Positions 1-7,162 of a DNA stretch of 12,932 nt are shown one piece after another (position 1 is the stretch's first letter; the number at the start of each line of letters is the position of its first letter). The translations under genes were made by a program, and so were the position numbers. The stretch lies in the NCBI GenBank assembly GCA_002423245.1, contig DIVD01000084.1, forward strand, positions 1-12,932, written 5' to 3'. Source of the DNA: Rhodobacteraceae bacterium UBA6141 (GTDB lineage: Bacteria > Pseudomonadota > Alphaproteobacteria > Rhodobacterales > Rhodobacteraceae). The notes under the pieces are model-generated. The model searched no databases and was not told the origin of the DNA. It saw only the letters and a list, made by a program, of their open reading frames with translations.

Positions 1-1528
1 CGGGCACGGGGTCTGCGGGCACGGGCTCCGCTGCGGGCACGGGCGCCCCGGCCTGCGGCTGGGCCGATTCGGCCGCGGCGGGCACCGGGGCCGCGGGGGC
101 CGGAGCCGCCGTCTCGTTCGCCGCGGTCTCGACCGGGGCTGGCGGCGCGTCATTCGCCGCGGCAGGCCCGTCCTGCGCCGCGGGCGCCATCGCTGCCGGG
201 ATCAGGCCGCCGAACCATGCACCCGCGCCGCCGATCGCCGCGACCAGCACGATCGCGGCGAGGATCATCCCGCCCTTGCCGCGCTTCCTTTCATGCGCGG
301 CGGGGGGCGCCGGCGCCGGTGTCGGCGTGCCTTCGAAAGAGGGGCCGAAGGGGCTTGCATCCACGTCGTCCTGCGGCATGTCTCCCGGCGCGCCGGTCTG
401 CTGCGGCGCGCCATGGGGCACGCCGGTCGGCTGCGGCGTGCCAAGTGGCACGCCGGTCTGGCCCGGCGCGGGCTGCCCCGCGGCAAGCCCGCCCGTCACC
501 TGCCCGCCGCCCAGTTCCGGCGGCAGGTTGATCGGCGGCAGCGAGGCCGAAATGATGGTGCGGTTCGGGTCCGGGGCCGCGGCGCCGGGCCGTGGCGGAA
601 CCTGGCCCGGGTTGTCCAGCATCATGATGACGGCGGCCATCGACTCCGGCCGGTTCGCCGGATCGGGCTCCAGCATATGCGCCAGAAGCGGCGCGATCTC
701 TGGCGGGACGCCCTGCAGGTCGGGCACCGAGGCGCGCTTGCCCACCGCATCCACGATGGAACTGCCCATGTCCATCAGCTTGCCCCGGCAGGCCGCGGCG
801 ATCAGCAGCGCGAGGCTGTAGATGTCGGACCGCCCGTCGACCGTGCCGCCAAAGGCTCCCAGCTGTTCGGGCGAGACGAAGTTGAACTTGCCCGCGAACT
901 GACCCTGCAGCAGGGTTCCGCCGCCGATCTTGGTGGACTTGGCAATGCCGAAGTCGATGATCTTCGCGTGTTCGACCTGCCCGTCTTCAAGGATCACGTT
1001 GTCGGGCGACAGGTCGCGGTGGACCACCCCCGCCCTGTGCGCCTTGTCGAGCCCCGAGGCGAGGCGCCGCAGCAGCACCTTCACATCCTCCAGCGGCATC
1101 GGCCCGCGGTCGAGCTGGTCCCCCAGCGCGGTGCCGGCCACGAACTCCATGATCAGGCTGGGCCGCCCGATCACCGGATCGTTGGTGAAGACGTGGTAGC
1201 GCACGATGGCATCATGCGACAGCCGGCCAAGCACCATCGCCTCTTTCTGGAACAGCGCCACGATCTTCGGGTCGTGGGCGAGGCTTGGCAGCACGATCTT
1301 GATCGCCACCGGCTCGCCGTTGTGGATGTTGCGGCCGCGATACACCTCGCCCATCCCGCCAGAGCTGATGAGCTGTTCGATCTCGTAGGTGCCGACGATC
1401 TGCGTGCCCGCGGTCACGGCGGTGACGCGGCGATCCTCGGGCGGCGGGCTTTGCGTCGGGCTCGGCGGGCGCGGGGCCGAACCGCCCGCAGGGCCGTCGC
1501 CGGGGGGGAGGGAGCTGTCGTTCGTCAT
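1..1528 (-). CDS. ppkA: T6SS-associated Ser/Thr protein kinase PpkA (3' end cut by window edge)
   Basis: Transmembrane Ser/Thr kinase of the T6SS threonine phosphorylation pathway. I translated 509 codons from the ATG at 1528; the frame stays open to the left edge. The kinase domain spans about residues 48-300: Gly-rich loop SSGGMGEVY (55-63), ATP-anchoring Lys77 in VAIK, candidate helix-C Glu96, catalytic loop HRDLSPDN (170-177, Asp172), DFG (192-194), SPE in place of APE (219-221) and DGRSDIYSL (231-239). A Pro/Gly/Ala-rich cytoplasmic linker follows (about 305-410), with RTIIS at 323-327 and three decapeptide repeats. Basic residues (HERKRGKGG, 412-420) precede one membrane helix (421-443), then an Ala/Pro-rich, presumably periplasmic stretch runs off the window. 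The catalytic loop has Ser174 where most Ser/Thr kinases have Lys. The ATG lies one base after the pppA stop, so translation is probably coupled. The C-terminal periplasmic domain cannot be judged. Kinase identity is certain; the PpkA role rests on the operon. Confidence 0.93.
   Translation of the reverse strand, partial: MTNDSSLPPGDGPAGGSAPRPPSPTQSPPPEDRRVTAVTAGTQIVGTYEIEQLISSGGMGEVYRGRNIHNGEPVAIKIVLPSLAHDPKIVALFQKEAMVLGRLSHDAIVRYHVFTNDPVIGRPSLIMEFVAGTALGDQLDRGPMPLEDVKVLLRRLASGLDKAHRAGVVHRDLSPDNVILEDGQVEHAKIIDFGIAKSTKIGGGTLLQGQFAGKFNFVSPEQLGAFGGTVDGRSDIYSLALLIAAACRGKLMDMGSSIVDAVGKRASVPDLQGVPPEIAPLLAHMLEPDPANRPESMAAVIMMLDNPGQVPPRPGAAAPDPNRTIISASLPPINLPPELGGGQVTGGLAAGQPAPGQTGVPLGTPQPTGVPHGAPQQTGAPGDMPQDDVDASPFGPSFEGTPTPAPAPPAAHERKRGKGGMILAAIVLVAAIGGAGAWFGGLIPAAMAPAAQDGPAAANDAPPAPVETAANETAAPAPAAPVPAAAESAQPQAGAPVPAAEPVPADPVP
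371..460 (-). repeat. Three tandem decapeptide repeats in the PpkA linker
   Basis: Three consecutive 10-residue units in the cytoplasmic linker of the kinase (residues 357-366, 367-376 and 377-386): QTGVPLGTPQ, PTGVPHGAPQ and QTGAPGDMPQ. The shared pattern is x-T-G-x-P-x-x-x-P-Q. The third unit is the most diverged. The units lie between the kinase domain and the membrane helix, so they look like a flexible spacer. Each unit has one Thr, which leaves a role as a phosphoacceptor possible but unproven. Confidence 0.8.
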
Positions 1529-1529
1529 G

Positions 1530-2345
1530 CTATGGGCCGTCCACATGCCATTGATCCGCGCCACCGGATTGCGAATGTCCGGCGCCTGGAGTCCGTTCGG
1601 CGCCAGACCCCGCGCGCTGAGGCAGGCAGCGTAGCACCACTACGGTGACATTGTCGCGTGCGCCGCGAGACAATGTCAGATCTATCAGCCGGTCGCAGGC
1701 CTCCTGCGCGGGCAGTTGCGCCAGAAGCTGGGCCATTTCCGCATCCGCCACATGCTCGGTCAATCCGTCCGAGCACAGAAGGAAGGTGTCGCCCGCCTGC
1801 AAGGTGCCATAGACCTCATCCGTCATCGGCCGCGGGGCGACGCCGATCGCGCGGGTGATCACGTTCTTGCGCGGCCATGTCGCCGCCTGCTCGGGGGTGA
1901 TCGCGCCGTTGCGAAGCAGTTCCTGCACCTCGGTATGGTCGGTCGTCACCTGCCGGTAGCTGCCGTCGCGCAGCAGGTAGATGCGGCTGTCGCCCGACCA
2001 GATGCAGGCGAAGTGCCTGTCATAGATCAGCAGCGCGACCAGCGTGGCCCCCACCGTCGCGCCGTTCAGTCGCGCGGATTGCCGCTGGATCTTGTCATGC
2101 GCAAGCGTCAGGCGGTCCATGAAGCGGGCCTGCAGGTCGGGGGCGGAACTCGGCCGCCCGATCGAGGCCGCGCTTCGGGCAATCGCCTCGCTGGCGAAAT
2201 CGCCCGCCTCATGCCCGCCCATGCCATCGGCCACCAGCCAAACCCCGGACGCGGCATCGACGAAGAAGCGGTCCTCGTTATGGTCGCGCACGCAGCCGGT
2301 ATCCGTCGCCGCGCCCGACTCAAAGGTGAATGGTCCCTCGTTCAT
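1530..2345 (-). CDS. pppA: PP2C-family Ser/Thr phosphatase PppA of the T6SS
   Basis: Metal-dependent (PPM/PP2C) protein phosphatase of 271 residues, expected to act in the cytoplasm and reverse PpkA phosphorylation of T6SS components. All main family motifs are visible: RDHNED (20-25), the metal-binding DGMGGH (40-45), GATLVAL (99-105), GDSR (118-121), CSDGLT (191-196, Asp193) and the terminal metal ligand in RDNVT (230-234, Asp231). The catalytic core ends near residue 240, leaving a short Gly/Ser/Ala-rich tail. The start at 2345 is chosen because the PP2C fold begins directly after it and a strong Shine-Dalgarno sequence precedes it; the same frame is open far upstream into tagF, but that part is a shadow. 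The gene lies 85 bases after tagF and one base before ppkA. In Agrobacterium the TagF and PppA domains are fused in one protein; here they are separate. It appears intact and active. Confidence 0.95.
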   Translation of the reverse strand: MNEGPFTFESGAATDTGCVRDHNEDRFFVDAASGVWLVADGMGGHEAGDFASEAIARSAASIGRPSSAPDLQARFMDRLTLAHDKIQRQSARLNGATVGATLVALLIYDRHFACIWSGDSRIYLLRDGSYRQVTTDHTEVQELLRNGAITPEQAATWPRKNVITRAIGVAPRPMTDEVYGTLQAGDTFLLCSDGLTEHVADAEMAQLLAQLPAQEACDRLIDLTLSRGARDNVTVVVLRCLPQRAGSGAERTPGAGHSQSGGADQWHVDGP

Positions 2346-2349
2346 GCCG

Positions 2350-2357
2350 CCTCCTCC
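2350..2357 (-). promoter_or_regulatory. Strong ribosome binding site of pppA
   Basis: The minus strand reads GGAGGAGG, then four bases, then the ATG at 2345. This near-perfect Shine-Dalgarno sequence fixes the pppA start. It also indicates that pppA is translated independently and not only by readthrough or frameshifting from tagF. Confidence 0.8.
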
Positions 2358-2430
2358 ACGCCCGGGCGCACCCGGCCCCGCTGACGCGGCCGCGCCAGCA
2401 TAGGCCCTTCGCGCGGTCCGCGCCAAGCCA

Positions 2431-3528
2431 TCACGTCGCCCCTCCCCGCAACAACCATGCAAGAACCGCCCCGTCCGGCAGGCCCGGCCCGGCGTAAACC
2501 TGTGACGCGCGCACCGGTTCGGCGCGCGGGCGCGGCGGCGGCGCGGCGGCGGGCATGGGCGGGGCGGGCGTGGGCGGCGCGGGCATGGGCGGGGCGGGCA
2601 TGGGCGGCGCGGCAACGGTGCCCGAAAGATCCACCGGATCTTCGGGCAGGCTCGGGTCGAGCCAGGCGGCCCCGCTCCAGGCATCCGCGCCCGCATCGCC
2701 TGCGCCCGCCGCACGCGGCGCGGCGCGGGCCGGCGCTGCCGACGCATCTCCCGCCGCTTCGACCTGCCAAAGCGCCTCCGCAGCGCGCTGGTCATCGTCT
2801 GCGGCCGCTGCAGCGGTCGCCGGCGCATCCCCCGCCATGACCTCCTGGCCCAGACAGGCTTCAGGCGGGGCGGCTTCAGGCGGGGCGCCGTCCACGCCCG
2901 CTGCGCCGGGGTGCTGCGGCAGATCCTCGGGCTCCGGGGCCGGCGCGGCATGGCCCACGCGCCACCAGTAGCTGCGCCCGGCGGCCGCGCGGCGGTGGTC
3001 GGTGGCGGCGATATCGGCCAGCAATCCCGGCAGGTCCTGCGGCACCCCCATCGCCCAGAAGCCCGCGGGCCCCGGCTCCGCCACCGCGTCCGCCGCCTCT
3101 GGCGGGGCAAGCCCGTCCAGCAGCGCGGCGGGCGCGCCGCCGCCCGCAGACGGCGCCGCAAGCCGGCCGCGCAGATGCTGCTCGGCCGCCTCGTACCAGT
3201 CCTGCGCCGCGTCCAGCACCGGTGGCGGCAGCGCCGCGCCCGGCGCCAGCACCAGCAGCGGAAAGCGCCGCCCGACCCTGTCGCGCGAGGCGGCCATCAC
3301 CCCGCAGACCGGCTGCCCCCACAGGTCTTCCCCCAGCCAGAAGCGCAGCACCGGGCGCGCGGCGCCGTCCCGGTCCCAGATCGGCTCCCAATCGGCGCCA
3401 AGCGCCGCCCGCGCCTCGGCCAGCACGGCATCGAGCCAGCTTTCCAGCGGCGCCAGCAGCGGCGCGGCAAGCCCCGCCTGCACGAAGTCCCCCCATCCCG
3501 GATGCTTGCCGTAAAGGCCGAGTTCCAT
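2431..3528 (-). CDS. tagF: TagF/ImpM family T6SS post-translational repressor with a long Ala/Pro-rich insert
   Basis: TagF (ImpM) proteins repress T6SS activity after translation; in Agrobacterium the TagF domain binds the FHA protein Fha. The family start is clear: GLYGKHPGWGDFV (residues 4-16), then DRVGRRFPLLVLAP (83-96) and RSYWWRVG (185-192). The terminal family-like element GPGLPDGAVLAWLLRG occurs only at 347-362. Between them lie about 150 residues of Ala/Pro/Asp-rich, probably disordered sequence (about 193-345) including four APPxP units. The protein is 365 residues; I recall typical TagF proteins as nearer 200-250. The ATG at 3528 opens directly into the conserved motif and has GGTGAGG two bases upstream. 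It follows tssM by 15 bases and precedes pppA by 85. The insert might be a tether, a partner-binding tail or expansion without function. Family assignment is firm; the role is inferred from homologues. Confidence 0.9.
   Translation of the reverse strand: MELGLYGKHPGWGDFVQAGLAAPLLAPLESWLDAVLAEARAALGADWEPIWDRDGAARPVLRFWLGEDLWGQPVCGVMAASRDRVGRRFPLLVLAPGAALPPPVLDAAQDWYEAAEQHLRGRLAAPSAGGGAPAALLDGLAPPEAADAVAEPGPAGFWAMGVPQDLPGLLADIAATDHRRAAAGRSYWWRVGHAAPAPEPEDLPQHPGAAGVDGAPPEAAPPEACLGQEVMAGDAPATAAAAADDDQRAAEALWQVEAAGDASAAPARAAPRAAGAGDAGADAWSGAAWLDPSLPEDPVDLSGTVAAPPMPAPPMPAPPTPAPPMPAAAPPPRPRAEPVRASQVYAGPGLPDGAVLAWLLRGGAT
2551..2610 (-). repeat. Four tandem 15-base units encoding APPMP/APPTP in TagF
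   Basis: Four 15-base units (2551-2565, 2566-2580, 2581-2595, 2596-2610) differ at only one or two positions each and encode a Pro-rich APPMP/APPTP run at about residues 307-327 of TagF. The DNA is nearly pure G with C on the plus strand. The pattern suggests expansion by replication slippage, so copy number may vary between strains while the reading frame is kept. Confidence 0.85.
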
Positions 3529-3543
3529 GACCTCACCGATCCG

Positions 3544-6500
3544 TCACAGGCCGCTCGGGCAGGTGAACTCGCTCAGCTCCGCGAGGTTGAAGGGGTTCTC
3601 GAGCGAGTTGACGCGGATGTCGAAGCTGATGTTGCGCCCGCCGATCACATAGCCGACCTGCAGCACGTCGCCCACCTGCCGCGGGTTGCCGTCGCGGATG
3701 AACTGCAAGAAGGCCCAGGGCCCCTGGTAGCGGATCAGCGACTCGCGGTTGTTCATCTCGGGCAGGATCTGCAGCGAGGTGGTGGTGCCAAGGCCCGGCC
3801 ACTTGATCGCCTGCGGGGTATTGCCCACGGCGCGGGTGATGATCTGCTGGTCATCCACCGACAGCACCGCCTGCTTGATGCGGTCATGCGCGGCGGTCTG
3901 GTTGATCGTCACCTCCAGATCCACGGTGGGGCTGCGGCCGGGAAAGAACGCCTCGCGGATCTTGGCGGCGCGCTGGAACTGGCGCAGCGTCGCCAGGGAC
4001 AGGCGGTCGGCCAGCGGGCTGTCCTTGCGCCATGTCCAGTCGCGCCCGCCCATGTCGGCATGGACCGCGAGATGGGTGTTGAAGAAGCGGTCGAGAATGC
4101 CGTCGGGCGCGAACAGCTGCGCGAACTCGCTCAGCGGAACCTGCCGGCTGACGGTCCGCGCGAAGGGATAGCGGTTCGACACGATGTTCTCGCAGCTGCG
4201 CGTCACCTGCGAGGTCAGCTCCTCGTTGATCTGGCCTATGGTGGTGTTCACCGCGTCGCCCTCGAAATCCTCGACCGCCTCGGCGACCATCCGGCTCAGC
4301 GCCGGCGGCAGCCGCGAGGCGGTGGTGCGCAACTGGCCGATCAGCGCCGGCATCTGCGCCGCCGCCTGCGCCGCCAGCCCCGCGCTGGCCGAAATCACCA
4401 GGCTCTGCTGGATCGCGCCGAGGTTGCCGATCAGCGCGTCGATGGGCCGGCTGCCGGGCGTGCCCTCCAGCATCGCGTGATAGGCGGCGAACTGCGCCTC
4501 GATGTCGGCGCCGGGGACCACCGGGCCGCCGCCGCCCGCCGCGCCGGCGCGCCGCTGCGACTTTCCCGCCTCCAGCGCCAGGTCGAGTCCGATGCGCTTC
4601 AGCCCCGAGGTGCGGTTCAGCGTCAGTGCCATGGCCTGGTCCTGCGCGCGGGCCAGCAGCGCGGGATCGGCGGCGATCGACGCCACGCCGCCCGCCGGCT
4701 CCGGCTCCGCCGTCAGCCGGGTCTCGGCGCTGATCGCCTCGACGAAGCGCAGGATCGGCGAGGTGGTGGGCGAGGCCGCCGCGGCCAGCGCCACATAGGC
4801 CGGCTTGTCCGCCGCCAGGGGCGCCAGCTTGACATTGTCGATCATCGATTCCCAGGCCGCGATGAAATCGTCGCGATAGCGGGCAAGCAGCGTCGGCCCC
4901 AGCCGGTCCAGCTGATCGCCGACCCGCGCCGCCTCGGCCTGCTCGCCCATCACCCAGGTCTCGCTCTCGATCTTGCGCGCGACCTCGCCCAGCTGGTCGA
5001 GGAAGAAGTCGTGAAAGCCCGCATAGGTGAAAAGCGCGGGCACGCCCAGGTTCGCCAGATCGCTGCCATCGACGGTTTCAAGCACCAGCCGCGCATCCGG
5101 GCCGACCTGCTCCACCAGATTGAAATCCGAAACCCCGGAAAAGCCCGCCGTCGCCTGGATCAGCGAATAGGCCTGGTCGGCAACGCTCATCCGGCCGAGG
5201 ATGCGCTCGGCCTGCGCGATCAGGTCGCCGTTCAGTTCCACCCGCACATCGGTTTCGCCGTCAAGCTCCAGCATCGCGGCCAGATGCGCCTCCAGCAGGT
5301 CGCGCAGGGGCTGCTGGTTGATGCCGGGATAGACCTGCAGCCAGTCCTCGTGGAACCATTGCCGGATCAGCGCATCCTCGGGGGCGGGGGCCATGCCGCC
5401 AAGCAGCTTGTAGACCTTGAGCGTCTCGTAGATCGCCAGCGTCTCGTTCGCCAGCACGAAGGCCTGCAACTGCTCCTCGATGCGCAGGATCAGCCGGGGA
5501 CGCATCAGCCGTTCCAGACCGTCGCGATAGGAGACCTCTGCCGCCGTCTCGAGCTGGCTGCGCTGGCCGAGGCCAAAGCGTTCGGTGATGCCGCCGCCCC
5601 CATCGGGGTTGCCATAGCCGGCGGGCATGTTGCGCAACAGTTGCAACTCGCTGGCGATGCGCGCCAGATCGGTATCGGAAATCTCGGTCCTCTGCAGGTC
5701 TTCCTGCGCGGCAAGTTCGTAATCGGCCAGCGCCGCCTGCGCCGAGCGCACCAGCCCCCGGTTCTCGAAATAGCTGACGCCCCAGGCGCCCAGCAGGCCC
5801 AGCGTCGCCAGCACCATCGCCGTCATCGCCGCGGCGCGCAGCCCGGTCGAGCGGCGCACCGCCCGGCGGTCGTAGGACACCCAGCCCTGTTCGGCGAAGA
5901 TCACCTGCGTCAGCAGGTCGTGCAGGAAGAAGCTCTTGCCCCGCCCCGACATCAGCCCCGCCTGCGCCTCGCGGCCAAAGCTGCGGTTCATCGCGCCAAG
6001 CACCTGGTCGATCGGCGTGCCTTCCTGCGTGCCCGAGGTGAAGTAGAAGCCGCGCAGCATCGCATTGGTCTTGTAGCGGGTCGGCTCGAACACCTGGCGC
6101 AGGAAATCGGCCACCGTATCGCGCAGGATCGCCATCTGCCCCGGCAGGCCGAAGATCGCGATGCGCGACACGCCGTCGTTTTCCTCGCTCAGCCGGTCGA
6201 TCACCTCGTCCGACAGGCGCGAGACCAGCGCGTCGAACTCCTCGCCCACCCGGTCATGCGTGGGCTCCTTGCGGTTCTCGGTCTGGAAGGTCGCGCCCCA
6301 GACCTTCTTGCGGCGGCTGGCGCTGAACGAAGCAAAGTATTCGCGGAACCCGGCGATCAGGTCGGCCTTGGTAAACATCACATAGACCGGGAAATCGACC
6401 TTCAGCGTCTCGTGAATTTCCGCGAGACGGGCGCGCACGGTCCGGGCATGGGCCGCCACGGTTTCGGGCGCGGCGTTCATCAGGTCCGCAACCGAGAAGG

Positions 6501-7128
6501 CAAGGATCACGCCGTTGATCGGCTGCTTGGGGCGGTTGCGCTTCAGCAGCGACAGGAACGAGGACCAGCTTTCGCCATCCGCCACCGCGTCGCTGTCCTG
6601 CGTGGTGTAGCGGCCGGCGGTGTCGATCAACACCGCCTCCTCGGCAAACCACCAGTCGCAATAGCGCGTGCCGCCAAAGCCCGAAAGGCTCCCCTGCCCC
6701 TGCGTCTGCTTCTGGTCCGCCAGCGGGAACTTGATCCCGGCGTTCACCAGCGCGGTGGTCTTGCCCGAGCCGGGGGGGCCGATGATCACATACCAGGGAA
6801 GGTCGTAAAGGTAGGTCTTGGACTTGCCCGACTTCTTCAGCGTCGCCAGCGCCGATTGCATCCTTTCGGCAAGCACCGCGCCATCGCCCGCCGGTGCGTC
6901 GGCGATCAGCGCCTTTTCCAGCGCGGCCTGGCCCCGGCGGCGGCGGTACAGCTTGAGCGCGCCCCAGATCAGCAGGGCCAGCACCATCAGCCCGATGATC
7001 GACAGGCGCACCCAGACCGGCTCGAAAGGCAGCGCGGATCCAAAGCCGACCAGCGGCCCGGCGAACCAGACGGTGACGGCGAAGGCGACCGCACCAAGCG
7101 CGGTCAGGGCGGGTTTCAGCCAGCGCAT
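3544..7128 (-). CDS. tssM: T6SS inner-membrane protein TssM (IcmF/ImpL/VasK)
   Basis: TssM is the large component of the T6SS membrane complex: it binds TssL in the inner membrane and extends through the periplasm. The 1194-residue length is normal for the family. Two N-terminal membrane helices (about 7-28 and 38-58) are followed by the cytoplasmic NTPase-like domain with an intact Walker A GPPGSGKTT (117-125) and Walker B-type LIDTAGRY (167-174). A third helix lies at about 431-452, and the remaining 740 residues should be periplasmic. The C-terminus ends in EFTCPSGL, like the FxCP ending I know from TssM proteins. Some TssM homologues lack Walker A; this one keeps it, so nucleotide binding is plausible. 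The start at 7128 leaves the first helix complete and has AGGA nine bases upstream. It lies 34 bases after tssL and 15 before tagF. No frameshift or truncation was seen. Confidence 0.97.
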   Translation of the reverse strand: MRWLKPALTALGAVAFAVTVWFAGPLVGFGSALPFEPVWVRLSIIGLMVLALLIWGALKLYRRRRGQAALEKALIADAPAGDGAVLAERMQSALATLKKSGKSKTYLYDLPWYVIIGPPGSGKTTALVNAGIKFPLADQKQTQGQGSLSGFGGTRYCDWWFAEEAVLIDTAGRYTTQDSDAVADGESWSSFLSLLKRNRPKQPINGVILAFSVADLMNAAPETVAAHARTVRARLAEIHETLKVDFPVYVMFTKADLIAGFREYFASFSASRRKKVWGATFQTENRKEPTHDRVGEEFDALVSRLSDEVIDRLSEENDGVSRIAIFGLPGQMAILRDTVADFLRQVFEPTRYKTNAMLRGFYFTSGTQEGTPIDQVLGAMNRSFGREAQAGLMSGRGKSFFLHDLLTQVIFAEQGWVSYDRRAVRRSTGLRAAAMTAMVLATLGLLGAWGVSYFENRGLVRSAQAALADYELAAQEDLQRTEISDTDLARIASELQLLRNMPAGYGNPDGGGGITERFGLGQRSQLETAAEVSYRDGLERLMRPRLILRIEEQLQAFVLANETLAIYETLKVYKLLGGMAPAPEDALIRQWFHEDWLQVYPGINQQPLRDLLEAHLAAMLELDGETDVRVELNGDLIAQAERILGRMSVADQAYSLIQATAGFSGVSDFNLVEQVGPDARLVLETVDGSDLANLGVPALFTYAGFHDFFLDQLGEVARKIESETWVMGEQAEAARVGDQLDRLGPTLLARYRDDFIAAWESMIDNVKLAPLAADKPAYVALAAAASPTTSPILRFVEAISAETRLTAEPEPAGGVASIAADPALLARAQDQAMALTLNRTSGLKRIGLDLALEAGKSQRRAGAAGGGGPVVPGADIEAQFAAYHAMLEGTPGSRPIDALIGNLGAIQQSLVISASAGLAAQAAAQMPALIGQLRTTASRLPPALSRMVAEAVEDFEGDAVNTTIGQINEELTSQVTRSCENIVSNRYPFARTVSRQVPLSEFAQLFAPDGILDRFFNTHLAVHADMGGRDWTWRKDSPLADRLSLATLRQFQRAAKIREAFFPGRSPTVDLEVTINQTAAHDRIKQAVLSVDDQQIITRAVGNTPQAIKWPGLGTTTSLQILPEMNNRESLIRYQGPWAFLQFIRDGNPRQVGDVLQVGYVIGGRNISFDIRVNSLENPFNLAELSEFTCPSGL

Positions 7129-7162
7129 CGGGGATCGTCCTGCCTGTTCCGGTGGGCGCGGG

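Noticed and set aside
293..1648. Open frame of 451 codons on the plus strand over ppkA
   Set aside because: Antisense shadow; the minus-strand frame encodes a complete kinase domain with all catalytic motifs.
2346..3161. Upstream extension of the pppA frame giving a 543-codon protein
   Set aside because: The added N-terminal part overlaps tagF out of frame and is Arg/Pro/Ala-rich shadow sequence; the strong Shine-Dalgarno and PP2C start both place pppA at 2345.
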